Below, piece by piece: positions 1 through 5,867 of a stretch of 6,227 bases of DNA. Made by a program: the position numbers and the translations under genes. Numbering within the stretch: the first letter of the stretch is position 1; every line of letters starts with the position of its first letter. Under the pieces are notes generated by a model that saw nothing but the letters and a program-made list of their open reading frames with translations, was not told the origin of the DNA and ran no database searches. The stretch lies in contig JARKQP010000089.1 of assembly GCA_029974875.1 (NCBI GenBank), positions 1 to 6,227 of the forward strand, given 5' to 3'. Source of the stretch: Mobilitalea sp. GTDB taxonomy: Bacteria; Bacillota_A; Clostridia; Lachnospirales; Lachnospiraceae.

Positions 1-40
1 AAATGCCTATCCTGTGGGCTGACAGGATAGGCATTTTTAT
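1..40 (+). terminator. Intrinsic terminator at left edge
   Basis: Positions 1-15 and 22-36 form a perfect 15-bp inverted repeat (AAATGCCTATCCTGT and its complement) around a 6-base loop at 16-21. On the plus strand the stem ends in a run of five T's (34-38, the first three lying within the arm) followed by ATTT, which is the classic rho-independent layout. It therefore most likely ends a plus-strand gene lying to the left of the window and converging on leuA. Because the stem begins and ends with A/T triplets, it could also stop minus-strand transcription, but the sequence that would carry that U-tract is outside the window. Confidence 0.8.
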
Positions 41-140
41 TTACGCTTATCTCTCTTATCGATGAAAGGAAAGCCGACAAGTTGGCTTCTGCAACGCAAT
101 CACCAGACCGCCAAAGGATATCATCAAAGCTAACATCCCA

Positions 141-183
141 AGAAAAAAGCTCTGAAATCCTTTTAATATAAGGATCCCAGAGC
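141..183 (-). terminator. Intrinsic terminator of leuA
   Basis: Read on the minus strand, arms 170-183 and 149-162 form a 14-bp stem (GCUCUGGGAUCCUU with AAGGAUUUCAGAGC, two adjacent G-U wobbles in the middle) around a 7-base loop at 163-169. Six U's follow at once (143-148). It starts about 50 bases after the leuA stop codon and is the natural end of the leuA transcript, implying that leuA is the last gene of its unit with no leuB/C/D directly behind it. Confidence 0.87.
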
Positions 184-232
184 CAAATACCTATTATTTA
201 AAAACCACTGGTCATCTGCCTTTTGTTCTTAA

Positions 233-1897
233 TTATGGGTGTAAACGGTTCAGTGCGCTAAAGATAGCCCTGATGGACGCCCTTGTAATGTTGGAGCTGA
301 CACCTACACCAAAGGTAGCCTTGCCCGTTGCCACATCCACCATCTGGATATAAGCTGCCGCCTGGGCATTTGCCCCACCGGCCAATGCATGCTCCGTGTA
401 GTCAAGGATCTTAAACTGGATTCCCAATTCCTTTTGCAGACCCTGCTGTACTGCATCAATGGGACCATTACCGGAGGCTTCAAAGGTTTTCACCTCACCA
501 TGATCCGTATATTCCACCGTAGCGACGGTTGATGTGTCCTCACGGTCGCTTAATTCCTCTATCCTACACTTCCTGAAATGCAAGGGCTCCTTCTTATCCA
601 GATAATGGGCTTTAAACTCTTCCATAATCTGATCCGGTGAAACCTCACCCTTCTTTTCCGATAACACTTGGATTACATCGGCAAATTCCTTATGCATTCC
701 CTTAGGAAGCTTGAAGCCAAAGTAATTCTCCATGATAAAGGCAACACCGCCCTTACCGGACTGGCTATTGATCCTGACAATCGGTTCGTATTGCCTGCCG
801 ATATCCGCCGGGTCGATGGGCAGGTACGGAACAGCCCAATACTCACTGCTGCGATCCTTCATCGCCTTTACACCCTTATTGATGGCATCCTGATGGGAGC
901 CGGAGAAGGCCGTAAATACCAGCTTTCCTGCATAAGGATGACGCTCATGCACCTTCATCTTACACAGGCGCTCATAGGCTTCAATTATTTCATTAACGTT
1001 ATCTATCTCTAATTCCGGATTAATACCTTGGGAAAACATATTGTAGGCTATCGTTAAGATATCAACATTACCGGTTCTTTCACCATTTCCAAACAAAGTA
1101 CCTTCCACCCTGTCCGCCCCTGCCAAAAGCGCAAGCTCAGCAATTGCAACGCCCGTTCCTCTGTCGTTATGCGGATGAATGCTTAAGATGATACTTTCCC
1201 TGTCCTTGAAATTGCGGTCCATCCATTCGATCTGGTCCGCATACACATTAGGGGTGTTCATCTCTACAGTCGCTGGAAGATTAAAGATAATCCTATCCTC
1301 CTTCGTTGGTTCCCAGATTTCCTGGACTGCCGTGCAAACCTCCAGTGCAAAATCCACTTCAGTCCCAGTGAAGCTCTCCGGTGAGTATTCCAGGATAATC
1401 TTACCCGGGAAAGCTTTTGCATATTCTTTCACCATCTTGGTAGCTTCCACAGCAATTCGCTTGATCTCTTCCCTGGACATATTAAATACGACATCTCTTT
1501 GCAGGGTAGAGGTTGAATTGTAAATATGTACAATTGCCTTGCCCACACCCTCCAATGCCTCAAAGGTTCTTTTCAGCAGATGTTCCCTACACTGGACCAA
1601 TACCTGGATTGTTACATCCTCAGGAATCAGCTTGCGGTCTACTAATTGTCTTAAGAAGTCAAACTCAATCTGCGAAGCGGAAGGAAAACCGACCTCAATT
1701 TCTTTAAAGCCAAGCTTTACAAGCAATTGGAAGAATTCGATCTTCTCCTCTACCACCATAGGATCAATCAGGGCTTGGTTACCGTCCCTTAAATCAACAC
1801 TGCACCATATGGGTGCCTTTTCAATTTGTTTGCTCGGCCACTGCCTGTTTGGCATTTCAACGACTGGATTTCTTTGATATCTTTTAAAATTTAACAT
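233..1897 (-). CDS. leuA: 2-isopropylmalate synthase (long form, LeuA2 type)
   Basis: Cytosolic enzyme that condenses acetyl-CoA with 2-oxoisovalerate to give 2-isopropylmalate, the committed step of leucine synthesis. The 554-residue product has the TIM-barrel catalytic domain first (about residues 28-305), with the DLRDGNQAL motif at 35-43 (Asp-38 as a metal ligand), HPHND at 241-245 (His-241 and His-243 as ligands) and GNGERTGNVD at 270-279 (Asn-277). The ligand spacing fits the Mycobacterium tuberculosis enzyme. A linker region follows, then a C-terminal LeuA regulatory domain (about 430-554) with GNGPIDAV and an Ala/Gly-rich GGANAQAAAYI stretch, where family members bind leucine for feedback inhibition. 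Length and the N-terminal extension before the barrel match the LeuA2 (yeast/actinobacterial-like) group rather than the roughly 510-residue form. The start is supported by AGGAGG at 1906-1911, 8 bases upstream. It is transcribed apart from the cdaA cluster, from its own promoter, and ends at the terminator at 141-183. Nothing looks broken. Confidence 0.97.
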   Translation of the reverse strand: MLNFKRYQRNPVVEMPNRQWPSKQIEKAPIWCSVDLRDGNQALIDPMVVEEKIEFFQLLVKLGFKEIEVGFPSASQIEFDFLRQLVDRKLIPEDVTIQVLVQCREHLLKRTFEALEGVGKAIVHIYNSTSTLQRDVVFNMSREEIKRIAVEATKMVKEYAKAFPGKIILEYSPESFTGTEVDFALEVCTAVQEIWEPTKEDRIIFNLPATVEMNTPNVYADQIEWMDRNFKDRESIILSIHPHNDRGTGVAIAELALLAGADRVEGTLFGNGERTGNVDILTIAYNMFSQGINPELEIDNVNEIIEAYERLCKMKVHERHPYAGKLVFTAFSGSHQDAINKGVKAMKDRSSEYWAVPYLPIDPADIGRQYEPIVRINSQSGKGGVAFIMENYFGFKLPKGMHKEFADVIQVLSEKKGEVSPDQIMEEFKAHYLDKKEPLHFRKCRIEELSDREDTSTVATVEYTDHGEVKTFEASGNGPIDAVQQGLQKELGIQFKILDYTEHALAGGANAQAAAYIQMVDVATGKATFGVGVSSNITRASIRAIFSALNRLHP

Positions 1898-2012
1898 ACA
1901 TCATTCCTCCTAATAAATATGATTCTTCATTTCTATGCACTTTCAACATCATATTTACTATGGAGTCGGTAAATTACGCTGTAAATTTTAACGATGAATA
2001 ATTTGGTATTGT

Positions 2013-2036
2013 CTACTCGAGTCCCAACAGCATCAT
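2013..2036 (-). other. Candidate leucine-rich leader mini-ORF before leuA
   Basis: The frame reads Met-Met-Leu-Leu-Gly-Leu-Glu-stop, using CTG, TTG and CTC for the three leucines. A purine-rich AAGAAAGGA (2038-2046) lies just upstream and is best spaced for the second Met (2033). The frame sits in the leuA leader, about 115 bases before the leuA start. Leader peptides rich in the regulated amino acid are known from amino-acid operon attenuation, but here I see no clear terminator between this frame and leuA, so the regulatory role is inference and the frame may be chance. Confidence 0.3.
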
Positions 2037-2053
2037 ATCCTTTCTTGTTATTT

Positions 2054-2115
2054 AAAAATAAAAGAACCACTATTAGGACATAGTATAATTATACACCATT
2101 CACTAATAGTGATCC
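2054..2115 (-). terminator. AT-rich stem-loop with U-tract (terminator or leader structure)
   Basis: On the minus strand, arms 2103-2115 and 2064-2076 pair over 13 bp (core CACTATTAG/CTAATAGTG perfect, two G-U wobbles outside it) around a 26-base loop. The loop itself contains a perfect 12-bp palindrome, GTATAATTATAC (2083-2094), able to form an inner hairpin. A T-rich run (about TTTTATTTTT, 2054-2063) follows the 3' arm. It lies 32 bases after the HPr stop and so could end the cdaA-HPr transcript. It also starts right at the expected start point of the leuA promoter, so it would be the 5' end of the leuA mRNA. The stem is AT-rich and the loop large, so strength as a terminator is uncertain; the palindrome could instead be a protein operator. 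Confidence 0.45.
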
Positions 2116-2117
2116 TC

Positions 2118-2146
2118 ATTATAACACTATGGTTTTTCTTTCGCAA
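2118..2146 (-). promoter_or_regulatory. Sigma-A-type promoter for leuA
   Basis: The minus strand shows a perfect -10 TATAAT (2118-2123), a 17-base spacer, and a -35 TTGCGA (2141-2146; four of six to consensus). The -35 abuts the HPr stop codon. Transcription would start near 2110-2113, giving a leuA leader of about 215 bases. A weaker alternative lies closer to leuA: TTTACA (1980-1985), 17 bases, CATAGT (1957-1962). The leader lacks a recognisable T-box (no AGGGTGG-ACCGCG-like element on the minus strand). Confidence 0.6.
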
Positions 2147-2425
2147 CTATTTTTTTATTATCTTATCTCCCAGCCCTTCCATAATCATCCTGGACAAGGT
2201 CTCAAGAGCCTCCTCCTCATCCGGACCATCGCATACCAGTTCAATCTCATCGCCGTATTTTACACCGGCCGACAATATTCCCAGCACGCTTTTCGCATTG
2301 ACGGATTTCTCCTTGTTCTTGATCGTAATGGATGAATTATAATCAATAGAGCGGTTACATAAGATACTCACTGGTCTTAAATGTAATCCGGCAGGGATGT
2401 CAATCACTATTTTTCTGTTAACCAT
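2147..2425 (-). CDS. HPr-family phosphocarrier protein
   Basis: A 92-residue cytosolic protein of the HPr fold (family members are usually 85-90 residues). His-15, in GLHLRPVS (13-20), is the site that PTS enzyme I phosphorylates in this family, with Arg-17 beside it. Ser-46, in NAKSVLGILSAG (43-54), matches the HPr kinase/phosphorylase site of Firmicutes. The C-terminal GPDEEEAL helix (67-74) and EGLGDK (83-88) are typical. With both sites present it is HPr-like rather than Crh-like (Crh lacks the His). The usual HARPA is here HLRPV, a variant that may mark a paralogue rather than the main PTS HPr; no ptsI follows. The start is fixed by AAGGAGG (2433-2439), 7 bases upstream. It stands 150 bases after ybbR with no obvious promoter of its own, so it may be read through from the cdaA transcript. 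Whether it works in sugar transport or mainly as a regulator cannot be told from sequence. Confidence 0.93.
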   Translation of the reverse strand: MVNRKIVIDIPAGLHLRPVSILCNRSIDYNSSITIKNKEKSVNAKSVLGILSAGVKYGDEIELVCDGPDEEEALETLSRMIMEGLGDKIIKK

Positions 2426-2506
2426 TCGGCATCCTCCTTCTTCGGATGAGTACTCTTAGAAACCCTTTGTATGCAGGCTTATGAAATGATTTTTATCGGG
2501 GAAGAG

Positions 2507-2551
2507 TAAATTCTTTTCCAGAAAAAAGAATTCATCCCTTGCTGCAAGGAA
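2507..2551 (-). other. Tandem hairpins between ybbR and HPr gene
   Basis: Read on the minus strand, two hairpins lie back to back. The first (2535-2551) has a 7-bp stem, UUCCUUG/CAAGGGA, with a 3-base loop and one G-U pair. The second (2507-2534) has an 11-bp AU-rich stem, UGAAUUCUUUU/AAAAGAAUUUA, around a 6-base loop. A run of six U's begins about 7 bases after the first stem, which is a poor but possible intrinsic terminator. If the second hairpin forms, those U's are paired instead. The arrangement could reduce read-through into the HPr gene or act as an mRNA processing or stability element. Confidence 0.35.
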
Positions 2552-2575
2552 GTTTCTGAAGGTGCTCGTTGGGTA

Positions 2576-3790
2576 TTATTGTAGTTGAACATGTACCATG
2601 GGATTATTTAGCAAACTTGTATATAATGATGTATCAACTTGTACCCCAACATCATATGTACCACCCCCATAATTTTCTAGGTCAATAAAGGGCTCCAGGT
2701 TATTAGCTGTCAAATCACTAATGTCCTTTTCCGCCCCCATTATTCTGACTAAAATAGGAGTAGTATTTAAAATATTCACCTCTAAACCCTTCGGTATATT
2801 TCTTATGTCAATATCTTTTGGCTGGAGAACGATATCCTTCGTCTTAGCCCTTTCTACCTTCAGGTTAACGACTGCTGTCGGACTGTCCGCTACAAGAATT
2901 AATTTCTTACCCAGCGCTTCCTGAAGATTGATTTCCTTTTCCACATTCTTTGAGATACCCTCAATATCCTCGGTTACCTCCAATCTTTGAATATCATATA
3001 AATCAGCATCCGTTCCGGCAACCTCAATAGTTTTCGGCTCATAATCCACCGCTGTCAGTACATAGCCCTCCTTCGGCTTTCCTGATGTGGTAACCAGCAG
3101 GTCAATAACCTTTGTTTTATACATCTGGATACTCACCGATATGGTTTTATCACTAAAGTTAAGGTTAGAGGCATCAATCTCCTTTCCCTCCGTATCCACT
3201 GCTTTGGGCTGCTCTGTTATGCGGAAGAAAGAGCCGGCCATATCCGTAACATCAACCTCCACGATAATCTTGGCGATGCTCTCAATCTTGGATTTTGGCC
3301 CGGAGACCTGTACAATCGTGCTGGCTGTCTTCTCTGCCACATAATAGCCCTCCAAAGGTTCTCCCTTCTGCAGGACATCTACACGGAAATGCTTTTCAGC
3401 CTGTTCTTCAAGACTTACCTTCATCACCTGATACATACCATCAGAAATTGTTACCTCATCTCCGTATCTCGGACAGGAGATATCAATGGTAACTGCATTA
3501 ACATCGGATAATTTTGAAAAATCAGCAGTAACATTAAAGTCAGAAACTGCCAGGTTTTCTATGATCGACCTTCTTGCAGCGACTGTAAAATCAATTGTCT
3601 CCCCTTCCTTAATATCATAAACCTGATTCAGGGAAGCAATCGCATCTTCATTCAATATTTCCACCGGAACATTATAAAAGTTCTTCGTCTTGACAGGATC
3701 ATCGACATTGGTAATTACCAGCCACAATATTGCAGCAAGAACAACGGACAGAATTTTCAAGCTGATATTCCTAGTCAACTTCTCTTTCAT
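2576..3790 (-). CDS. cdaR: YbbR-domain protein, CdaA regulator
   Basis: A 404-residue protein anchored by one N-terminal membrane segment (about residues 10-28, followed by Asn-Val-Asp-Asp-Pro), with the rest predicted outside the cell. The outer part contains four YbbR-type beta-rich repeats, roughly at 38-105, 135-222, 229-313 and 319-403. Repeat-like cues include GYYVAEKTASTIVQVSGP (148-165) and GYVLTAVDYEPKTIEVAGT (242-260). YbbR/CdaR of Firmicutes binds the membrane diadenylate cyclase CdaA and tunes its activity. The start is supported by AAGGGAAG (3799-3806), 8 bases upstream and inside the end of cdaA. The 20-base overlap with cdaA indicates translational coupling and joint expression. 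In many Firmicutes glmM follows; here it does not. No signal-peptidase site is evident, so the N-terminal helix should stay as an anchor. Confidence 0.93.
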   Translation of the reverse strand: MKEKLTRNISLKILSVVLAAILWLVITNVDDPVKTKNFYNVPVEILNEDAIASLNQVYDIKEGETIDFTVAARRSIIENLAVSDFNVTADFSKLSDVNAVTIDISCPRYGDEVTISDGMYQVMKVSLEEQAEKHFRVDVLQKGEPLEGYYVAEKTASTIVQVSGPKSKIESIAKIIVEVDVTDMAGSFFRITEQPKAVDTEGKEIDASNLNFSDKTISVSIQMYKTKVIDLLVTTSGKPKEGYVLTAVDYEPKTIEVAGTDADLYDIQRLEVTEDIEGISKNVEKEINLQEALGKKLILVADSPTAVVNLKVERAKTKDIVLQPKDIDIRNIPKGLEVNILNTTPILVRIMGAEKDISDLTANNLEPFIDLENYGGGTYDVGVQVDTSLYTSLLNNPMVHVQLQ

Positions 3791-4655
3791 TCCTTATTCT
3801 TCCCTTCCAAAGTTTTAATTTCTTAACCTCATTTGTCTTCCTTTGTGCATCTGAAAGCTTCGTCCTTAAGTAATCACCATCCACATTGCGGATCAGCTTG
3901 CCTCCCTTGGCAATGGATACCTTCCCGGTTTCCTCAGACACGATGATGGTCAGGCTGTCCGAAACCTCACTGATACCGATTCCGGCCCGGTGTCTCGTGC
4001 CCAGCTCCTTACTCAGCTGCATATTGTCCGACAGCGGAAGGTAGCAGGTGGCAGCTGCAATCCGGTTTCCCCGGAGGATGACTGCTCCGTCATGTAGCGG
4101 TGTATTATGCTCAAATATATTGATCAGTAATTCACTGCTGACCAAACTGTCGATAGAGATACCGGTGCTCTCAAAGTCACTTAAGGGTATATCCTCCTCC
4201 AGCACAATAAGTGCTCCTGTCTTCGTCCTTGCCAGCTCGAAGGTAGCACGGACAATCTCATTTAAGGTATGATCCGAAAACTTTTCCATGCGGTCCTTTG
4301 AATCATCAAAGGTTATGATGGATTTCATAATGTTTTTCTGTCCCAGCTGCTCCAGCGCCTTCCGGAGCTCGGGCTGAAAAATAATTACGATTGCAATGAT
4401 GCCCACATTAATTGTGTTCCGGATAATCCAGGTAAGCACATTCAAATCAAAGATTATGGCAACCAGCCAAAAAACCATGATTACTACCAGCCCTTTTACA
4501 AGGGTCCAGGCTCTCGTGGTCTTAATCCATTTCACGACATGGTATATTAAAAATGCTAAAATACAGATTTCTATAATATCCGTAATATTTATCTTAGGAA
4601 GCGATAACCAGATTAAATATTTTGTGATATAACTCCTGATAATCTCCATGCTCAT
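3771..4655 (-). CDS. cdaA: Membrane diadenylate cyclase CdaA (DacA)
   Basis: Makes cyclic di-AMP from two ATP at the inner face of the membrane; c-di-AMP controls potassium and osmolyte transport and wall homeostasis in Firmicutes. Numbered from the outermost Met (4661), three membrane helices lie at about 28-46, 54-72 and 75-95, followed by the conserved FQPELRKALEQLG (95-107). The DAC domain follows, with the catalytic DGA motif (191-193), the RHR motif (223-225) and SEETG (242-246). A charged tail rich in Lys and Arg (about 274-296) overlaps the ybbR start. Three in-frame ATGs occur at 4661, 4655 and 4649. The AGGGGG at 4663-4668 is only 1 base from the first but 7 from the second, so 4655 (294 residues) is preferred. 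The 141 bases upstream hold a strong AAGGAGG with a 10-codon frame, but no convincing promoter. All key residues are present, so an active enzyme is expected. Confidence 0.96.
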   Translation of the reverse strand: MSMEIIRSYITKYLIWLSLPKINITDIIEICILAFLIYHVVKWIKTTRAWTLVKGLVVIMVFWLVAIIFDLNVLTWIIRNTINVGIIAIVIIFQPELRKALEQLGQKNIMKSIITFDDSKDRMEKFSDHTLNEIVRATFELARTKTGALIVLEEDIPLSDFESTGISIDSLVSSELLINIFEHNTPLHDGAVILRGNRIAAATCYLPLSDNMQLSKELGTRHRAGIGISEVSDSLTIIVSEETGKVSIAKGGKLIRNVDGDYLRTKLSDAQRKTNEVKKLKLWKGRIRNEREVD

Positions 4656-4662
4656 GCCCATG

Positions 4663-4668
4663 CCCCCT
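4663..4668 (-). promoter_or_regulatory. cdaA: Ribosome binding site choosing the cdaA start
   Basis: AGGGGG on the minus strand lies 1, 7 and 13 bases before three in-frame ATG codons (4661, 4655, 4649). Only the middle spacing is ideal, so translation should start at 4655. The site overlaps the TAG stop of a preceding 10-codon frame, so ribosomes finishing that frame would end on this site. Confidence 0.55.
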
Positions 4669-4699
4669 ACCGCACAAACCGCAATGAAAGTGCTAGCAT
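4667..4699 (-). other. Candidate 10-codon upstream ORF before cdaA
   Basis: An ATG at 4699 opens a frame reading MLALSLRFVR and stops at TAG (4667-4669), in a different frame from cdaA. It is preceded by AAGGAGG (4710-4716), the strongest ribosome binding site in this gap, though with a longish 10-base spacer containing the inverted repeat GGACC-G-GGTCC. The stop overlaps the cdaA ribosome binding site. This could be a translated leader that couples to cdaA, or simply a fortuitous frame; peptide function is not suggested by its sequence. Confidence 0.27.
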
Positions 4700-4796
4700 G
4701 GACCCGGTCCCTCCTTCGCTTATTAATTTCATTTTATTCAACCCTCTTCTCCCCTACTTCTATCCGTGACAGCCTTCTGCCTTAAAAACCTATCTT

Positions 4797-5849
4797 TCAG
4801 TCTTTACTGTTCCAGCCGTCGTCCTTGTTATTCTGGTCAAAATACATATCATCCTCATCATTTGCTTCCTCGGGATCATCATATTTGTGGAGGCTCGCCC
4901 TTGATATGCCATGAGTCACGTTCTTCACATTAATATGCTTCACCTTCATCTGGGGAGTTGTAACCGACATCTTTGGCACGGCCTTAACATAATAATAATA
5001 TACATCATCTTCAAACTGTACATTCTCCACTGCAGTATAATCCAGGGTCAGCTTGAAGAAATTGACCACAATGACGATGGCTGCAGACGCTATATTCCCT
5101 AGTATCATGATAACAATCTGTTCTGATTGGGCGAGGATAATATCGCCGACCAGAAAACCCAAAATACTGGCTAAGGCACCTGCACCAATGGAGAATTCGT
5201 GTACATAATCAAATTTCATCATCTTTCTTACATAATAAACAACCATAAGGCTTAACGCAAAAACAACAATCGTCATAACCATCAGTTTGTTTCCAATCAG
5301 GCTGTCGATAATGTACGTATAGGTACCCAGGATGTCATCGATGGAATTGTTAGTCTGCATCGTTATTGCCGTCTTAATAATCATAAGCAAATAATACAGG
5401 ACAACACCGCAGGCAGTCGGTACAATCGCAGCGGGTGAAGCAATCACGCCCAGCAGCAACGGAATCACGTAAGGTATCTTAAAGAAAAACAAAATCGGAA
5501 CTGCCAAAAGCACATAGCCAAGCCTTGGCGTAAAACGGGCGAACAGGAAGTAAATAATCATTAAGATGATAACAATAATGATGGATATCATCGGTGCTAC
5601 GGAATAAATGTGCAGCGTTGTCACTAGTGCAGCCAACAGCACCATTACTGCTGATGGTGTAAATGCACTTAACAAAGACAGCCCCAATACCACCGGCAGG
5701 GATTCCAGCCTGGAATCATAACCCACCTGTGCATTGATCGCAATAAATGCAATTAGTGCAAAAATAAACTTAACGAAGGCCGTTACATAGATATCATATT
5801 TTTGGTAAAAACCCTTAACTCTCTCCCGAAATACTAATAATGACGTCAT
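4797..5849 (-). CDS. Uncharacterised polytopic membrane protein upstream of cdaA
   Basis: I cannot assign this 350-residue protein to a named family. It shows about eight or nine hydrophobic segments (roughly 22-40, 50-64, 66-83, 86-105, 110-126, 127-142, 144-163, 188-207, 219-240 and 244-265; some may be re-entrant). A cytosolic tail of about 85 residues follows. The tail starts with a distinctive block, NVQFEDDVYYYYVKAVPK (276-293), encoded with four Tyr codons in a row, and ends in a very acidic stretch (about 324-350, rich in Asp, Glu and Asn). I see no ATP-binding, transporter-signature or enzyme motif. From memory, similar proteins occur beside cdaA in Lachnospiraceae and are labelled hypothetical or permease; that is not verified here. 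The start is supported by GGGAGG (5858-5863), 8 bases upstream. It begins 18 bases after the preceding gene, so the two are surely co-transcribed; cdaA follows after about 140 bases. A role in c-di-AMP control or envelope function is only guilt by association. Confidence 0.9.
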   Translation of the reverse strand: MTSLLVFRERVKGFYQKYDIYVTAFVKFIFALIAFIAINAQVGYDSRLESLPVVLGLSLLSAFTPSAVMVLLAALVTTLHIYSVAPMISIIIVIILMIIYFLFARFTPRLGYVLLAVPILFFFKIPYVIPLLLGVIASPAAIVPTACGVVLYYLLMIIKTAITMQTNNSIDDILGTYTYIIDSLIGNKLMVMTIVVFALSLMVVYYVRKMMKFDYVHEFSIGAGALASILGFLVGDIILAQSEQIVIMILGNIASAAIVIVVNFFKLTLDYTAVENVQFEDDVYYYYVKAVPKMSVTTPQMKVKHINVKNVTHGISRASLHKYDDPEEANDEDDMYFDQNNKDDGWNSKD

Positions 5850-5867
5850 GCTATATTCCTCCCGAAC

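Noticed and set aside
668..1877. Several plus-strand open frames of 64-114 codons opposite leuA
   Set aside because: They lie wholly antisense to a well-supported leuA with intact motifs, show no recognisable domain, and are shadow frames of its codons.
1957..1985. Second promoter close to leuA (TTTACA, 17 bases, CATAGT)
   Set aside because: Possible, but the -10 is only four of six; the promoter at 2118-2146 has a perfect -10 and is preferred. Kept only as an alternative.
2015..2022. ACTCGAGT palindrome in the leuA leader
   Set aside because: Only 8 bp with no extension or partner copy; it falls inside the mini-ORF and is easily a chance match.
1898..2146. Leucine T-box riboswitch in the leuA leader
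   Set aside because: I looked on the minus strand for the AGGGTGG...CCGCG-type antiterminator element and a following GC-rich terminator and found neither.
2109..2342. Plus-strand open frames opposite the HPr gene
   Set aside because: They are antisense to a clear HPr with His-15 and Ser-46 motifs; the protein composition looks like a codon shadow.
4662..4796. Promoter just before cdaA (TAAAAT-like box in the gap)
   Set aside because: No acceptable -35 box at 16-18 bases from it; co-transcription with the upstream membrane genes explains cdaA expression equally well.
2721..5102. Plus-strand open frames opposite cdaR, cdaA and the 350-residue membrane gene
   Set aside because: All overlap strong minus-strand genes with good ribosome binding sites; the hydrophobic ones mirror membrane-helix codons on the other strand.
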